Shown: positions 1 to 9,126 of the stretch, in pieces
Layout of the letters: every line of letters starts with the position of its first letter
Position numbering within the stretch: the stretch's first letter is position 1
NCBI GenBank assembly: GCA_020072965.1
Contig: JAIQFY010000022.1
Span: 1-64,000 of the forward strand
Source: Terriglobia bacterium
Lineage (GTDB): Bacteria; Acidobacteriota; Terriglobia; JAIQFV01
Direction: 5' to 3'
Length of the DNA stretch: 64,000 nt
The notes under the pieces: generated by a model
Told to the model about the DNA's origin: nothing
Databases searched by the model: none
The model's input: the letters and a program-made list of their open reading frames with translations, nothing else
Position numbers and translations under genes: made by a program

Positions 1-132
1 ACCGCCCATGCCTGTCTCTGTCAATCCCGCCGTGCCGGGTGACCCACCAACTGGAGAGCCGGATGCGGGAGACCCGCCTGTCCGGTTCGGAGGGGGGAGG
101 GGCCGAAGCCAATCGGCTCTTCCTACCCCTAT
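1..132 (+). mobile_element. 3' end of a group II intron (domains V-VI), truncated by window edge
   Basis: Bases 56-88 fold as a group II domain V. The 5' arm begins GAGCC, carrying the catalytic AGC triad at 57-59, and pairs with CCGGTTC at 82-88; the inner stem is GCGGG/CCCGC (65-69 with 73-77). Bases 89-132 fit domain VI: a G-rich 5' arm, the inner stem GGCCGA/TCGGCT, and CCTACCCCTAT at the 3' end. A125 sits where the bulged branch-point adenosine is expected, eight bases from a terminal AT. The reverse transcriptase/maturase, if present, would lie upstream of base 1. The 3' exon starts at about 133. An open frame spanning 8-310 crosses the intron-exon junction and is not taken as a gene. 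Confidence 0.8.
56..88 (+). ncRNA. Group II intron domain V hairpin
   Basis: A 33-base hairpin: 7-bp basal stem (56-62 with 82-88), a short asymmetric internal loop, a 5-bp upper stem and a three-base AGA loop. The AGC triad is at 57-59. Size and opening sequence match the metal-binding catalytic domain V of bacterial introns. Confidence 0.75.
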
Positions 133-469
133 TATGGACGCTCGTTACTCCGGTCTTAGGTTGACGCGTATGCACTGCGCGGGACCGCTCCACCCTGGGC
201 TAAAGATATGCCGGCCCGATGGGCCTGGAGTTCAGACCGGCTGTCGTCCTCTCCCTTGCAGTGCAGGTGTGAGGCGTGCCCGATCCATCGGGGCGTGCGA
301 TTCGAATTAAGACTCCTGAAACTCTTCACCAAACATCATCGAACGTCGGAGATCGGCGGCAGTCCACTCGGCTTAAGCGGCGGCCCACTGTGCCATCATT
401 CGCAGACATGCAAAGAACGCATGTCTGCGGTACCCAGGCCTTTGAGCCTTTAATCCAGGCCCCCCGACG
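133..469. other. Intergenic, no gene recognised; contains an 11-bp inverted repeat
   Basis: 3' exon side of the intron. I see no convincing gene. The notable element is a perfect inverted repeat, CGCAGACATGC (401-411) and GCATGTCTGCG (419-429), with a seven-base loop. It lies about 40 bases beyond the stop of the leftward tricorn gene. No T-run follows on either strand, so it may be an mRNA 3'-end hairpin or a REP-like repeat rather than a classical terminator. Confidence 0.55.
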
Positions 470-3400
470 TTATCGTCCTTGTGGCGCCGAGCCCTTGTCC
501 TGCTGGGGCGAGGGCTGTTGGGCCACGGCGGGACGCAGGGCCTTGATGGGGAAGGGAGGACGGTGCATCGGCGCGGGCATGGTCTTCAATCCTTCCTTGG
601 CCAGCTCGATCGCTTTTTCAAGCTGCGGGTCACGCCCCTGCAAGACAAGGTCGGGGCGCTGATCGACGACGTAGTCCGGGTCAACGCCATGGTTTTCGAC
701 GACCCACTCGCCGCCCCCTTTGTCGTTGGGTTCCCACCACGCCCAACCTGGGGCACTCACAAATCCCCCATCCAGGGTCGGCGGGAAGCCGCCGATTCCG
801 ATGAGTCCGCCCCAGGTGCGTGTGCCCACAATCGGCCCGATCTTCTCCTTTTTGAAATAGAAGGGGAACAGATCGCCGCCGGAGCCCGCCTGTTCGTTGA
901 CGATCATGACCTTCGGACCGAAGAAGGCCGTCTGCGGCACAAACTCCTTACCTTCGCGGGGCGAGAGGGCGAGAAGCAACCGTCGTCCCAGCTTTTCGGT
1001 GTAAAAATCAGGTGACCAGCCACCGTGGTTGAAGCGTTCATCAACGATCATGCCGTCCTTGCCCAACTGGCCGTTGAAGTACTTGTCGAACATCATGACT
1101 CCAGAGACAGCGGTGTCGGGAACGTGCATATAACCAACGCGCCCGCCGGTCGCCGCCTCCACCTTGCGGCGGTTGTTCTCGACCCAATTGAGATAACGCA
1201 AGCCTCCTTCACCGCCGATGGTTTTAACGGCGACGTCCCAGGCACCTTCCGTACTGGGTTTATCGTTGATTTTCAACGTGACCACCCGGTTCGCCATGTT
1301 CTGAAAGTAGGCATACGGTTCGCGATCGGCGCGGGCCGGCTGCCCTTCGACGGCTATCAGATAATTGCCTTCCTTAACCTTCAAGCCGGGTTCGGTGAGC
1401 GGCGAGCGTGTCGCGTCGTTCCAGTTCTCACCGGGGTAGATTTTTGTGATCTTGAAAAAGCCGCCATCGCCCTCGAGGTCAGCCCCTAGCATGCCGACGC
1501 CGACGCGCTTGCGGTCAGGAAGATCCCCGCCGCCAACATAGGTGTGAGAAGTATCGAGCTCGGCGATCATTTCGCCGATGATGTAGTTGAGATCGCTGCG
1601 ATGGGCCACCCATGGAAGCAGCGCCTCATACCGTTTGCCAACCGCCGCCCAATCGAGGCCACCCATGTTCGGGTCCCAATAGAAATCGCGTTCCATTCGC
1701 CACGCCTCGCGAAGGATCTCTTTCCACTCTTCCTTGGGATCCGAGAGGACTTGCATCGCACCCGTATTTATCTTTCCGTCGCCCACTTTTTTACCCGGCG
1801 CGGCCTCGATGATCCCAATGGTCTCGCCGGCGCCATAGATGAGCTTCTTGCCTTCGGTGTCGAGTTCATACCCGCCGATCCCATCGAGCAGGACCTTGTC
1901 TTCGCGCTTCTTGACGTCATAAACATGGAGACTTCCGGCCGGCTTAGGGGGACCAGGTCGACCCAACTCTGCGGCCTCAATGGGGGCGCTCATGAAAAAG
2001 AGTTTGTCTTTGCGCGCCAGCAGCCGTGCATAAATTCCCGGGGGCACGGGCACCTGGGAGACGCGGCGGCCAAGACCGGCGAGATCAATCTGAATGGGCT
2101 TGACCTCGTGCTTCTTCTCTTCAGATTTCTTTTCTTCAGATGGTTTATCCCCGGTGGCGGCGGGTTTTGCATCGCTCTTCTTATCGCTTTCGGGCTTCTT
2201 GTCATCTGCCTTTTTATCAGCGTCGGCTTTCTTTTCAGCCTCGGCCTTCTTCTCATCGGCTTTCTTCTCGTCCACGTCCTTCTCTTCGTCGTTTTCAGGC
2301 CCGAAGGGAGCGGCTTCATCGGCTTTCAGCGTAAGGGCAAAGATGCCCCTGGTGTTGTAATAATTGAAGCGCAGATCAATAGCGCTGCCGGTCGGAAAGA
2401 AAAAACGATCCGAAAGAAAATAGAGGTACTTGCCCTCGGGGTCAAACACCGGGCTGCTGTCATCGTAGAAGCCTTCGCTGATCTGGTTGACTTTCTTCTG
2501 CTCGAGTGAGTAGAGAAAAATCAGATCTTTGCCGGAGCCATTAACAGGCTTTGCGTAAGCGAGCCAACGGCTGTCGGGTGACCACGAGGCAGGCATCCGG
2601 GTCTGGAATTCGGCGGTGTCGACTAGGACTGGTTCCTTCTTGTCGATGTCGACATACCAAAGCCTCAGCTTCTTGTCGGAGTAGGCGAGCTTCTTGGAAT
2701 CAGGCGACCAGGCCAGATTGTACCGATAGCGGGTAGACGCTCCATCGTGAGTAATGGCGACTTCGCCTCCTCCCTTTTGCGCTTGAATATAGATCTCATT
2801 CTCCCCCGAGCGGTCCGAGAAGTAAGCGATCCATTTGCCGTCAGGTGACCAGACCGGGTGGAGCTCATGCACCCCTGAAGTGTTGGTCAGATTGCGTGGG
2901 CTGCCGTGCTCGGCTGGAACCGTAAAGACCTCCCCGCGGGCCGAAAACAGGGCCCGCACGCCGGAGGGCGATATGTCGAACCAGTCGATGCGGGCGCCGA
3001 CATTCATAAACTCCGGCCGTGCCGCTACCTCGTCACTGCCCACGTAAATCGGAACCTTTTGCGCTTCGCCCTTTTTCAAGTCATATTCGTAGAGCAGGCC
3101 GCCGTTTTCGTACACGATCGCATCGGGCCCCAGACTGGGCCACTTGATGTCAAACTCGGTGTACCGGGTCAACTGGGAGGTCTTCTTTGCGGCCATGTCG
3201 TAACGATACAGGTTCATCACACCATCGCGATCAGAAATGAAATAAATCGTGTTGCCGTACCACATGGGGAACATATCCATGGCTTCTGTGGTCGGCAGGG
3301 GATCGTAAGTGTGCTTCTTGAGATCGAAAATGGCGATGGGACTCTTCCAGCCGCCGCGGTAGCGCTTCCAAGTCCGGAATTCCTGCGAGGTGAAGTTGTA

Positions 3401-3922
3401 GGCAATCCGCTGCCGGTCGGGCGCGAAACTGGCCAAGGAGGCGCGCGGGACGCTCAGCATCTCCGGAACACCGCCCTCAGGTGAGATCAGAAAGAGACGG
3501 TCGTAATCCGGCAGTTCGCTCGCCCGGTTGGACCGAAACAAGATACGGCCGTCGGGCGACCACCCCAGGACCATGTTAAAGCTCGGGTGGTAGGTGAGGC
3601 GCTTGGGTTCGCCGCCGGCCGCCGGCACCACGTAAACATCGGAATTTCCGCCGTACTGCCCGGTGAAGGCAATCCATTTGCCGTCCGGAGAAAACTTGGG
3701 GAAGAGTTCGTCACCCGGGTGCGAGGTCAAACGATGCGCCGCCCCGCCCTGGGTTGAACTAACCCATAAGTCTTCCGCATACACAAATACCACCTGGTCG
3801 TGCCAGATGTCGGGAAAACGCATCAGGCGCGTTTCCGGCGGAGCCGCCGCGAGTATCGAGCCGGATACGAAAAAGAGCAGCAATAATGCCGCTAGAAGGG
3901 TTAGTGACAAGGCAGTTTTCAT
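470..3922 (-). CDS. Tricorn protease homologue (S41 family), secreted
   Basis: About 1150 residues. The start is at 3922, where AAAGGAGAG precedes the ATG and the product opens with a signal peptide (MKTALSLTLLAALLLLFF); an ATG 54 bases further upstream lacks this support. The N-terminal half shows beta-propeller repeats of the FSPDGKWIAF and WSPDSKKLAYS type. A Lys/Glu/Asp-rich linker spans about residues 540-605. A core, PDZ-like and S41 catalytic region follows, with SHTYVGGGD supplying the His and GSGGD supplying the nucleophile Ser near residue 1014. Tricorn proteins degrade oligopeptides; the signal peptide suggests a periplasmic role. The end LRPAVAQQPSPQQDKG is low complexity. The acidic/basic linker is unusual for the family. 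Confidence 0.93.
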   Translation of the reverse strand: MKTALSLTLLAALLLLFFVSGSILAAAPPETRLMRFPDIWHDQVVFVYAEDLWVSSTQGGAAHRLTSHPGDELFPKFSPDGKWIAFTGQYGGNSDVYVVPAAGGEPKRLTYHPSFNMVLGWSPDGRILFRSNRASELPDYDRLFLISPEGGVPEMLSVPRASLASFAPDRQRIAYNFTSQEFRTWKRYRGGWKSPIAIFDLKKHTYDPLPTTEAMDMFPMWYGNTIYFISDRDGVMNLYRYDMAAKKTSQLTRYTEFDIKWPSLGPDAIVYENGGLLYEYDLKKGEAQKVPIYVGSDEVAARPEFMNVGARIDWFDISPSGVRALFSARGEVFTVPAEHGSPRNLTNTSGVHELHPVWSPDGKWIAYFSDRSGENEIYIQAQKGGGEVAITHDGASTRYRYNLAWSPDSKKLAYSDKKLRLWYVDIDKKEPVLVDTAEFQTRMPASWSPDSRWLAYAKPVNGSGKDLIFLYSLEQKKVNQISEGFYDDSSPVFDPEGKYLYFLSDRFFFPTGSAIDLRFNYYNTRGIFALTLKADEAAPFGPENDEEKDVDEKKADEKKAEAEKKADADKKADDKKPESDKKSDAKPAATGDKPSEEKKSEEKKHEVKPIQIDLAGLGRRVSQVPVPPGIYARLLARKDKLFFMSAPIEAAELGRPGPPKPAGSLHVYDVKKREDKVLLDGIGGYELDTEGKKLIYGAGETIGIIEAAPGKKVGDGKINTGAMQVLSDPKEEWKEILREAWRMERDFYWDPNMGGLDWAAVGKRYEALLPWVAHRSDLNYIIGEMIAELDTSHTYVGGGDLPDRKRVGVGMLGADLEGDGGFFKITKIYPGENWNDATRSPLTEPGLKVKEGNYLIAVEGQPARADREPYAYFQNMANRVVTLKINDKPSTEGAWDVAVKTIGGEGGLRYLNWVENNRRKVEAATGGRVGYMHVPDTAVSGVMMFDKYFNGQLGKDGMIVDERFNHGGWSPDFYTEKLGRRLLLALSPREGKEFVPQTAFFGPKVMIVNEQAGSGGDLFPFYFKKEKIGPIVGTRTWGGLIGIGGFPPTLDGGFVSAPGWAWWEPNDKGGGEWVVENHGVDPDYVVDQRPDLVLQGRDPQLEKAIELAKEGLKTMPAPMHRPPFPIKALRPAVAQQPSPQQDKGSAPQGR

Positions 3923-4333
3923 GCAAGTCTCTCCTTTGGGGTTATCATTGGAATTAGTGTGCATAATGGCAAACAAATCAATTAGGAGGCCAGGAATACA
4001 GGAAGAAGCTGAAAGGACTTAGCCTGAGAAAAGATGCGTTTTCCGCGCCGGCCTGCAGCACTTCTTGTAAAATTCCTTGGCGTCATGGATTCCTAATAAG
4101 TTTCAGGTCTTGTTCCGGGTCGGCCGGATCTGGTTCACGATGGAAGGAAACTTCTATAGACAGAGATTGAGCTTGGGCTCAGATTCAAGTTAATTAGACG
4201 TAGGAAAGGGGAGGATAGTTTCGAGGAAATTAATAGCCTGTCGCTTTGGTGGGGGATTGGCGTGCATGCATTTATGATCCGTCGGGACAAACAGCCGTCC
4301 CGCAAGCGGGACTGGGCAGAATCCTTCATGGTT
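3923..4333. other. Intergenic, no gene seen; short palindrome
   Basis: No supported gene. A perfect palindromic hairpin GTCCCGC-AA-GCGGGAC lies at 4297-4312, about 20 bases beyond the stop of the leftward VOC gene. It lacks a T-tract on that strand; it could be a transcript-end hairpin or a REP-type repeat. Confidence 0.5.
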
Positions 4334-4798
4334 TCAGTGCCCTTGCGCCGCAGAACGCCTCGCCAGCTCCTCCGCGGAAACGTCCTCCACATGCGTGGCA
4401 ATGTACCAAATGTATCCAAAGGGATCGGTCACTCCCCCGCGCCGGTCCCCGTAGAACTCTACTTTGACGGGTTCCTTTTCCTTTGCCCCGGCGGCGATGG
4501 CTTGAGTGAACATCGCGTCCACATCTTCCACATAAACATAAAACGTCACGGGACATCCGCCTACCGACGCCGGACTCAGCGCCCCCATTTCGGGGAATTC
4601 ATCGGCCAGCATGATGCGCGAATTTCCAATCCTGATCTCGGCGTGCATGATCTTGCCTTGGGGACCCGCCTGGCGCATCAACTCGGTCGCTCCAAAAGCC
4701 TTCTTGTAAAACTCCATAGCCCGGGGGGCGTCCTTGGTGATCAAATGGGGTGTAACGGTGTGAAAGCCCTCCGGGATCGGTCTGACTTTGCCTGCCAT
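4334..4798 (-). CDS. VOC/glyoxalase-fold protein (PhnB-like)
   Basis: 154 residues, one complete vicinal-oxygen-chelate module: an opening TPHLITKDAPRAMEFYKKAF strand-helix unit, and a closing DRRGGVTDPFGYIWYIATH, the hallmark of the PhnB/glyoxalase/bleomycin-resistance group. The substrate cannot be inferred. AAAGGAGAAATTTC precedes the ATG. It lies 86 bases downstream of the AraC-type gene on the same strand, so the two are probably co-transcribed and functionally linked, a common arrangement for VOC proteins and DUF6597-type regulators. Confidence 0.88.
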   Translation of the reverse strand: MAGKVRPIPEGFHTVTPHLITKDAPRAMEFYKKAFGATELMRQAGPQGKIMHAEIRIGNSRIMLADEFPEMGALSPASVGGCPVTFYVYVEDVDAMFTQAIAAGAKEKEPVKVEFYGDRRGGVTDPFGYIWYIATHVEDVSAEELARRSAAQGH

Positions 4799-4884
4799 GA
4801 AATTTCTCCTTTAAATGGTTTACTTTTCTGTCAGTCAGTATGCCTGCCGCCGAATCGATTTGTATTGTAAAAAATTGACCTTAC

Positions 4885-5703
4885 TTAGGAAAGAAGTACA
4901 TGGTTGACATGTTCGCTTCGATGGGCGAGGTAGGCGGTGGGGCTGATTCCCGAAAAGCCTTGGAAATCATGGATGAAATGGGCCTGATCGAAGTAGCCGC
5001 AATTCAACGCGATCTCCGCCCAATCGATTTCTTGTCTGTCGCCGAGGGAGTGCAGAACCTCTTGAAAACGCAAGATCCGGCAAAACAGTTTCGGCGTCAG
5101 TCCGACGGATTCATTAAAAACCTGGATGAACCACCGGGCGCTGTAACCTGTTTGATCAACCACCTGGGAAATGGTTTTTGACGGCGCAGCCCCCTGAAAC
5201 TGGCTGAGGGCATATGCCACCACTGGATGGAGCTCCAGTGCGCGCACGGCGCGATGTATCAAGAACTGCTCCAAAATCTGGAATTTGTCCGCCGGCGCTG
5301 GAGCTTCCAGCAGTCGATCACGCAGAACGCCGGCTCCTGCTCCCCAGAGCGATTCCAGTGGCACGTGCACCTCTTGAAGTTCATTGGCGGGACACTTGAA
5401 GAACGGGGAGGTCCCCCCCGGCTTAAAAACCACGCCGATCATCGACGCTTGCGCGGCCGTGTCGATGACCGAATATTCCGATTGCATGCCGACTACCACG
5501 GATGCGGGAAAGCTCTGAAATTGATGTGTTTTCTCGCGGTCATACACGCGCAAGGCTCTCTCTTGGAGACTGATCAGCAGTTGCATCGTCCCATTGGGAA
5601 GGACGCGCTCGCGCCGGTGCGGGGGATGATCGCCCCGTGAAAGCCACATCCATTTCACAAAGTGCGCGAGCGGCGCTCGCGGAAAGTAAGTGTGAAAGGC
5701 CAT
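4885..5703 (-). CDS. AraC-family transcriptional regulator
   Basis: 272 residues. The N-terminal half resembles the sensor domain seen in many AraC proteins (FPRAPLAHFVKWMW; VLPNGTMQLLISL; GVVFKPGG). The C-terminal half is a double helix-turn-helix: VVDQTGYSARWFIQVFNESV, then IALNCGYFDQAHFIHDFQGF with GISPTAY. A DNA-binding regulator, probably of the downstream VOC gene or of itself. The effector is unknown. Confidence 0.9.
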   Translation of the reverse strand: MAFHTYFPRAPLAHFVKWMWLSRGDHPPHRRERVLPNGTMQLLISLQERALRVYDREKTHQFQSFPASVVVGMQSEYSVIDTAAQASMIGVVFKPGGTSPFFKCPANELQEVHVPLESLWGAGAGVLRDRLLEAPAPADKFQILEQFLIHRAVRALELHPVVAYALSQFQGAAPSKTISQVVDQTGYSARWFIQVFNESVGLTPKLFCRILRFQEVLHSLGDRQEIDWAEIALNCGYFDQAHFIHDFQGFSGISPTAYLAHRSEHVNHVLLS

Positions 5704-6428
5704 GGAACAGTCTGATAGGATTTTGACGCGCCATCATAACCTGGCTATACCACGCAGACAAGCAGGGAATTCACCCGGGCGGTGGGCGGGGTGGCGCATA
5801 CATCGCGTCTTGTGCGATGTGTGCGAGTCATCTGAAGGAATGGAGTTCCACTGCGGATTTACAATGATGTCTCTTCAGATTCAAACGATACTCCTAGATC
5901 GAGAAGAGTCAATTCTGACATCAATGCCTCATGCCAAGTGTCTACCAAAGAGGAAGAACCGCACACACGCCAAGATCGGGTGTATGCGCCCCCCGTCCAG
6001 AACACACATCCCCCAGCGCTTGCGGGCCTCATACAGCCATCCCCTCCAGGCTCGCCGGTCGCGGCGGAACTGGAGCAGAAACTGACGCTGGTGACAGCGG
6101 TGGGTCAGATGCCAGATCTGTCCCTGGAAATAATGCCGATGCGCTCTTGCCATGGCAGGTTTCCCCGCGGATCCAAGTTACCAAGGGGGATGATTTCGGG
6201 GGCAAAAAACAGGTTCTAAAGCCTAAATATTACCCTTTTTTTCGATCATCGACAACCATTTCAATCAGTTGGCTTGGTCCGACCCCAGACATTCATCAAG
6301 AATCCTATTTGCACATCATCGTTAACATCTGATCGATCTGCGTCCTTAATTCATTGTGTGACCAGAGCTGGCAAAAGATTCGTTCTTGGCAGATGAGGTC
6401 TTGGCGAGGGACAACCATTCACCGATGG
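5704..6428. other. Intergenic holding a transposase relic
   Basis: Apart from the REP-associated transposase fragment at 5929-6153, I see no gene. The interval separates two leftward units and probably contains promoters for the AraC gene and remnants of the decayed element. Confidence 0.5.
5929..6153 (-). pseudogene. REP-associated tyrosine transposase, N-terminal remnant
   Basis: The first 50 or so residues (MARAHRHYFQGQIWHLTHRC, then HQRQFLLQFRRDRRAW and EARKRWGMCVLD) match the conserved start of TnpA-REP/Y1 transposases. The frame then departs (GGRIHPILACVRF) and stops, so the HUH/His motif and catalytic Tyr region are gone. A truncated, non-functional copy. A second, longer decayed copy lies at 11610-12632. 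Confidence 0.8.
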
Positions 6429-8999
6429 CTATCTCAAGGTGAAGTGCGAGCGAAGCTCATGTACACCTGCGCCGCTCAGGATGACGGTTAAACGTGTTCC
6501 ATCTTCCGAGGGCAATCCAGATACCGCGTGACCATCAATGACGATCGAGCCCTCTCCGCGATCCACTGGCATCGAAACTTGCGCAACCACTCCTTGAGGC
6601 ACTTTGATCGTTGCCTTGAAATCCGCATTGTCGTGCTGGTAGTCAACTTCGATGGAACCCTGAGGGCATGGTTCCGATCCTCGCACCCACTTGAGGTCGC
6701 AAAGATCGGGCCGAATGGTGACTTCCCTGAAACCAGCAGCCACCGGCTGAATGCCGAGGACTTGCTCGGTCAGCCAAGCCGTTGGTCCACTGGCCCAGCC
6801 GTGACAAAGAGTTACAAAGTAGCCTTCTCCGCGGTCCGACCGTAGACGTGCGTGAAAGTTCTCCGTCGGCCATCGAGGGTCATAGCCCTCCCAAAAAGTT
6901 GTCGTCTCCGGTCGGAGCATACCGCCCCAATATTTTCTGATCCAATCCAAAGCTTCCTTCCGTCGTCCAGTCGCAGCCATGGAGGAGATTGCGTAAAAAC
7001 CAAAGTGCGGAGATACCGTGAAACGGTAGGGACGAGAAAGGATATTTTCCCATATCGCTGCCTGCTGGTTCGAGTCGGCGAGGCCTGCAAATATTGCCAT
7101 GGCGTTTGTCTGCCAGCGATCGCCGAAGGTGTTCGTGGCTGGATTGAGCAGGTTCCTGAGTGCATTTTGGATGAGCGTCTCGGCATGCGTTTTGACTCCC
7201 TGGGATAGAGCAACGTCGCCCGTTTGCTCCAAAAGCCAGGCGCCCTCTGAGAATGCTTTCGCAAATTGCATCAGAGTGACAGCACGCGCCTCGGGAGAGT
7301 CGCCGTCCAAATCAGGAGACCAGTCCACGAAAACCCAATGCTGGTGCGGATTCGTGAAGCGGCCCTCAGCATCAATTTGCGTCGCCATATATTCCAACAA
7401 ACTCTGAAGAGAATCGCGGACGGAGCGCAGTTGGGCGACATCTCCTGAGTGGCGAAAATAATTCGCTTCGGAAATCACCCACAATGCAGAGTATCCGGGA
7501 ATTCCGTTCACGTCATTCTTAACGGGATTACCAGCCTCCGCTATCAGGCTCTTTAGGGTGCTGCCGATCAGAATTCGGTCGCCGAAAACAGTACTGATCA
7601 CCTGTCCGCTGACGTCCAGTCCTCCTGCTTGCGGGACGCGCTCTCGCTTAGGTCCGTCCCAAATGGCGTCCTGCATAGACAGGTGTGCAGTGTATGCTCC
7701 CACATCCCAAATCCTGTTCAGCAGAGGATCAGAGCTCTGGAAGGTCCCCACCTGATAGACGGGGTAATAGATGTAATCCACGTCGATGGCCTTGAAACGC
7801 AAGACGGGCGGGCCCCCAAGGAATCTGACTAGTGCATACCTGAACGCGCTCTTGGGGCCGTAAGCGGTCCCATAAGCTGGCACGTCTATTTCGTTAGCCC
7901 CCAGGTACGGACTAATGAAAGCTTCTTCAATAGACTCACCGTATTGGACCTCGAGGTGTATTAGCGCAGGAGTGTCTGAGAGGATTCGGATGCGCCCAAC
8001 GCACTCTCTGCCAAAGTCTAAGACCAAGTATGGGTACTCCGACAGCGGAGACTTTCGGGCCGGCAAAATCACTGTAGTCTCATTGATACTCTGAAGTTTT
8101 CCCTGTGAAGCCTTAACGGGGCCTTTCCGCGGAAAGGGGCGCAGCCCCTGTGGAAGCCCAGATGAGCCCCCTGCGAATGAAGCCGAGACGTTGAGGAGCT
8201 TTCCCATGCCAGGGAAGCCATACGGTAGGTCGCTTGCCTTCAACACAGAGCGAGCGAGGAAAGGTGAAATGCCGTCGTAACCGGGCCAGCGGTACATGCC
8301 TGCATCCTTGTTGCCCTGGAAGAAGTCACTGTACTGTTCGATTCCACCCAGTGATTCGGCTTGACGCCAGCCAAGATCATTGAAGCGAAGCTCCTCCCAT
8401 CCATCGTGGAGCAGGGTGGTGCATTTCCATGTTGCATCAGTCACGAGAATAGGAGGTTTCATCACCTGAAACGTTCCTGGAATAATTTTTAGCACCAACC
8501 GATCACCTTGAGAGACCATCACTGCAATTAGGTTTGGACCAGCCCGCAACCACTCGGAAACATTGATCCCCAAAACAAACGGGCGAATCCTCTCCATGGA
8601 ACCACGATTGCCATTCGCCAACAAATGCCCATTGATGTAAACCTTAATCAGGTTTGGACCGGCTGCATACAGCGTGGCCACGCGCGGAATCTGTCTTAGA
8701 GAAAAGGATTTTCGGAAGTAAAGGAACTCTGTCCTTCCTGCATCACTGATCTCAGACTTCCAAATGTATTGCTCGGGTAGCGGGGCGTGAAGGGAGGATT
8801 CAAGCGTCGGAGATGAAATGTCCCAGGTTGGATCCAAGTGATCCGAACCATCCCCCCGACCATGAGCAAGAGTGAAGCCTTGTAACTGAAGGGCGAACAA
8901 AACCACAACGAAGCCGACAACGTGTTTTCGCCTTTCGAAACGGTGGAGAGTCCAGAAAATTGCCTCAATCAGCTGCGCTGTGGCGTGTGAATTACTCAA
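6429..8999 (-). CDS. Alpha-L-rhamnosidase-like glycoside hydrolase (GH78)
   Basis: 856 residues. Start is a TTG at 8999; GGAGGAGATTAAGGG lies just upstream and no better ATG exists. One hydrophobic segment near residues 27-45 (VVGFVVVLFALQLQGFTLA) is a signal peptide or anchor. N-terminal beta domains (FLYFRKSFSL; KVYINGHLLANG) are followed by the (alpha/alpha)6 barrel: WDGPKRERV near residue 450 supplies the predicted general acid Glu, and TTFWEGYDPR near residue 700 the general base Glu. A C-terminal beta domain ends the protein. It would release rhamnose from plant or bacterial polysaccharides outside the cytoplasm. The canonical DCPxRER reads DGPKRER here, a mild deviation. Confidence 0.85.
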   Translation of the reverse strand: MSNSHATAQLIEAIFWTLHRFERRKHVVGFVVVLFALQLQGFTLAHGRGDGSDHLDPTWDISSPTLESSLHAPLPEQYIWKSEISDAGRTEFLYFRKSFSLRQIPRVATLYAAGPNLIKVYINGHLLANGNRGSMERIRPFVLGINVSEWLRAGPNLIAVMVSQGDRLVLKIIPGTFQVMKPPILVTDATWKCTTLLHDGWEELRFNDLGWRQAESLGGIEQYSDFFQGNKDAGMYRWPGYDGISPFLARSVLKASDLPYGFPGMGKLLNVSASFAGGSSGLPQGLRPFPRKGPVKASQGKLQSINETTVILPARKSPLSEYPYLVLDFGRECVGRIRILSDTPALIHLEVQYGESIEEAFISPYLGANEIDVPAYGTAYGPKSAFRYALVRFLGGPPVLRFKAIDVDYIYYPVYQVGTFQSSDPLLNRIWDVGAYTAHLSMQDAIWDGPKRERVPQAGGLDVSGQVISTVFGDRILIGSTLKSLIAEAGNPVKNDVNGIPGYSALWVISEANYFRHSGDVAQLRSVRDSLQSLLEYMATQIDAEGRFTNPHQHWVFVDWSPDLDGDSPEARAVTLMQFAKAFSEGAWLLEQTGDVALSQGVKTHAETLIQNALRNLLNPATNTFGDRWQTNAMAIFAGLADSNQQAAIWENILSRPYRFTVSPHFGFYAISSMAATGRRKEALDWIRKYWGGMLRPETTTFWEGYDPRWPTENFHARLRSDRGEGYFVTLCHGWASGPTAWLTEQVLGIQPVAAGFREVTIRPDLCDLKWVRGSEPCPQGSIEVDYQHDNADFKATIKVPQGVVAQVSMPVDRGEGSIVIDGHAVSGLPSEDGTRLTVILSGAGVHELRSHFTLR

Positions 9000-9126
9000 C
9001 CCTTAATCTCCTCCAAACTTAGTAGGACAACTCGAAGTACGCCCACGATGAATAAACTGTGAATTCTGATTACGAACAAGGTCATACCCCCCGGGCAGCT
9101 GTTCAGAACTCAAAATTGAGAAACAA

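Noticed and set aside
8..310. 100-codon open frame at the left edge
   Set aside because: It crosses the folded domains V and VI of the group II intron and the 3' exon junction; composition does not look coding.
1544..2509. 321-codon frame antisense to the tricorn gene
   Set aside because: A shadow of the biased codon use and the Lys-rich linker of the real gene; no recognisable domain or ribosome site.
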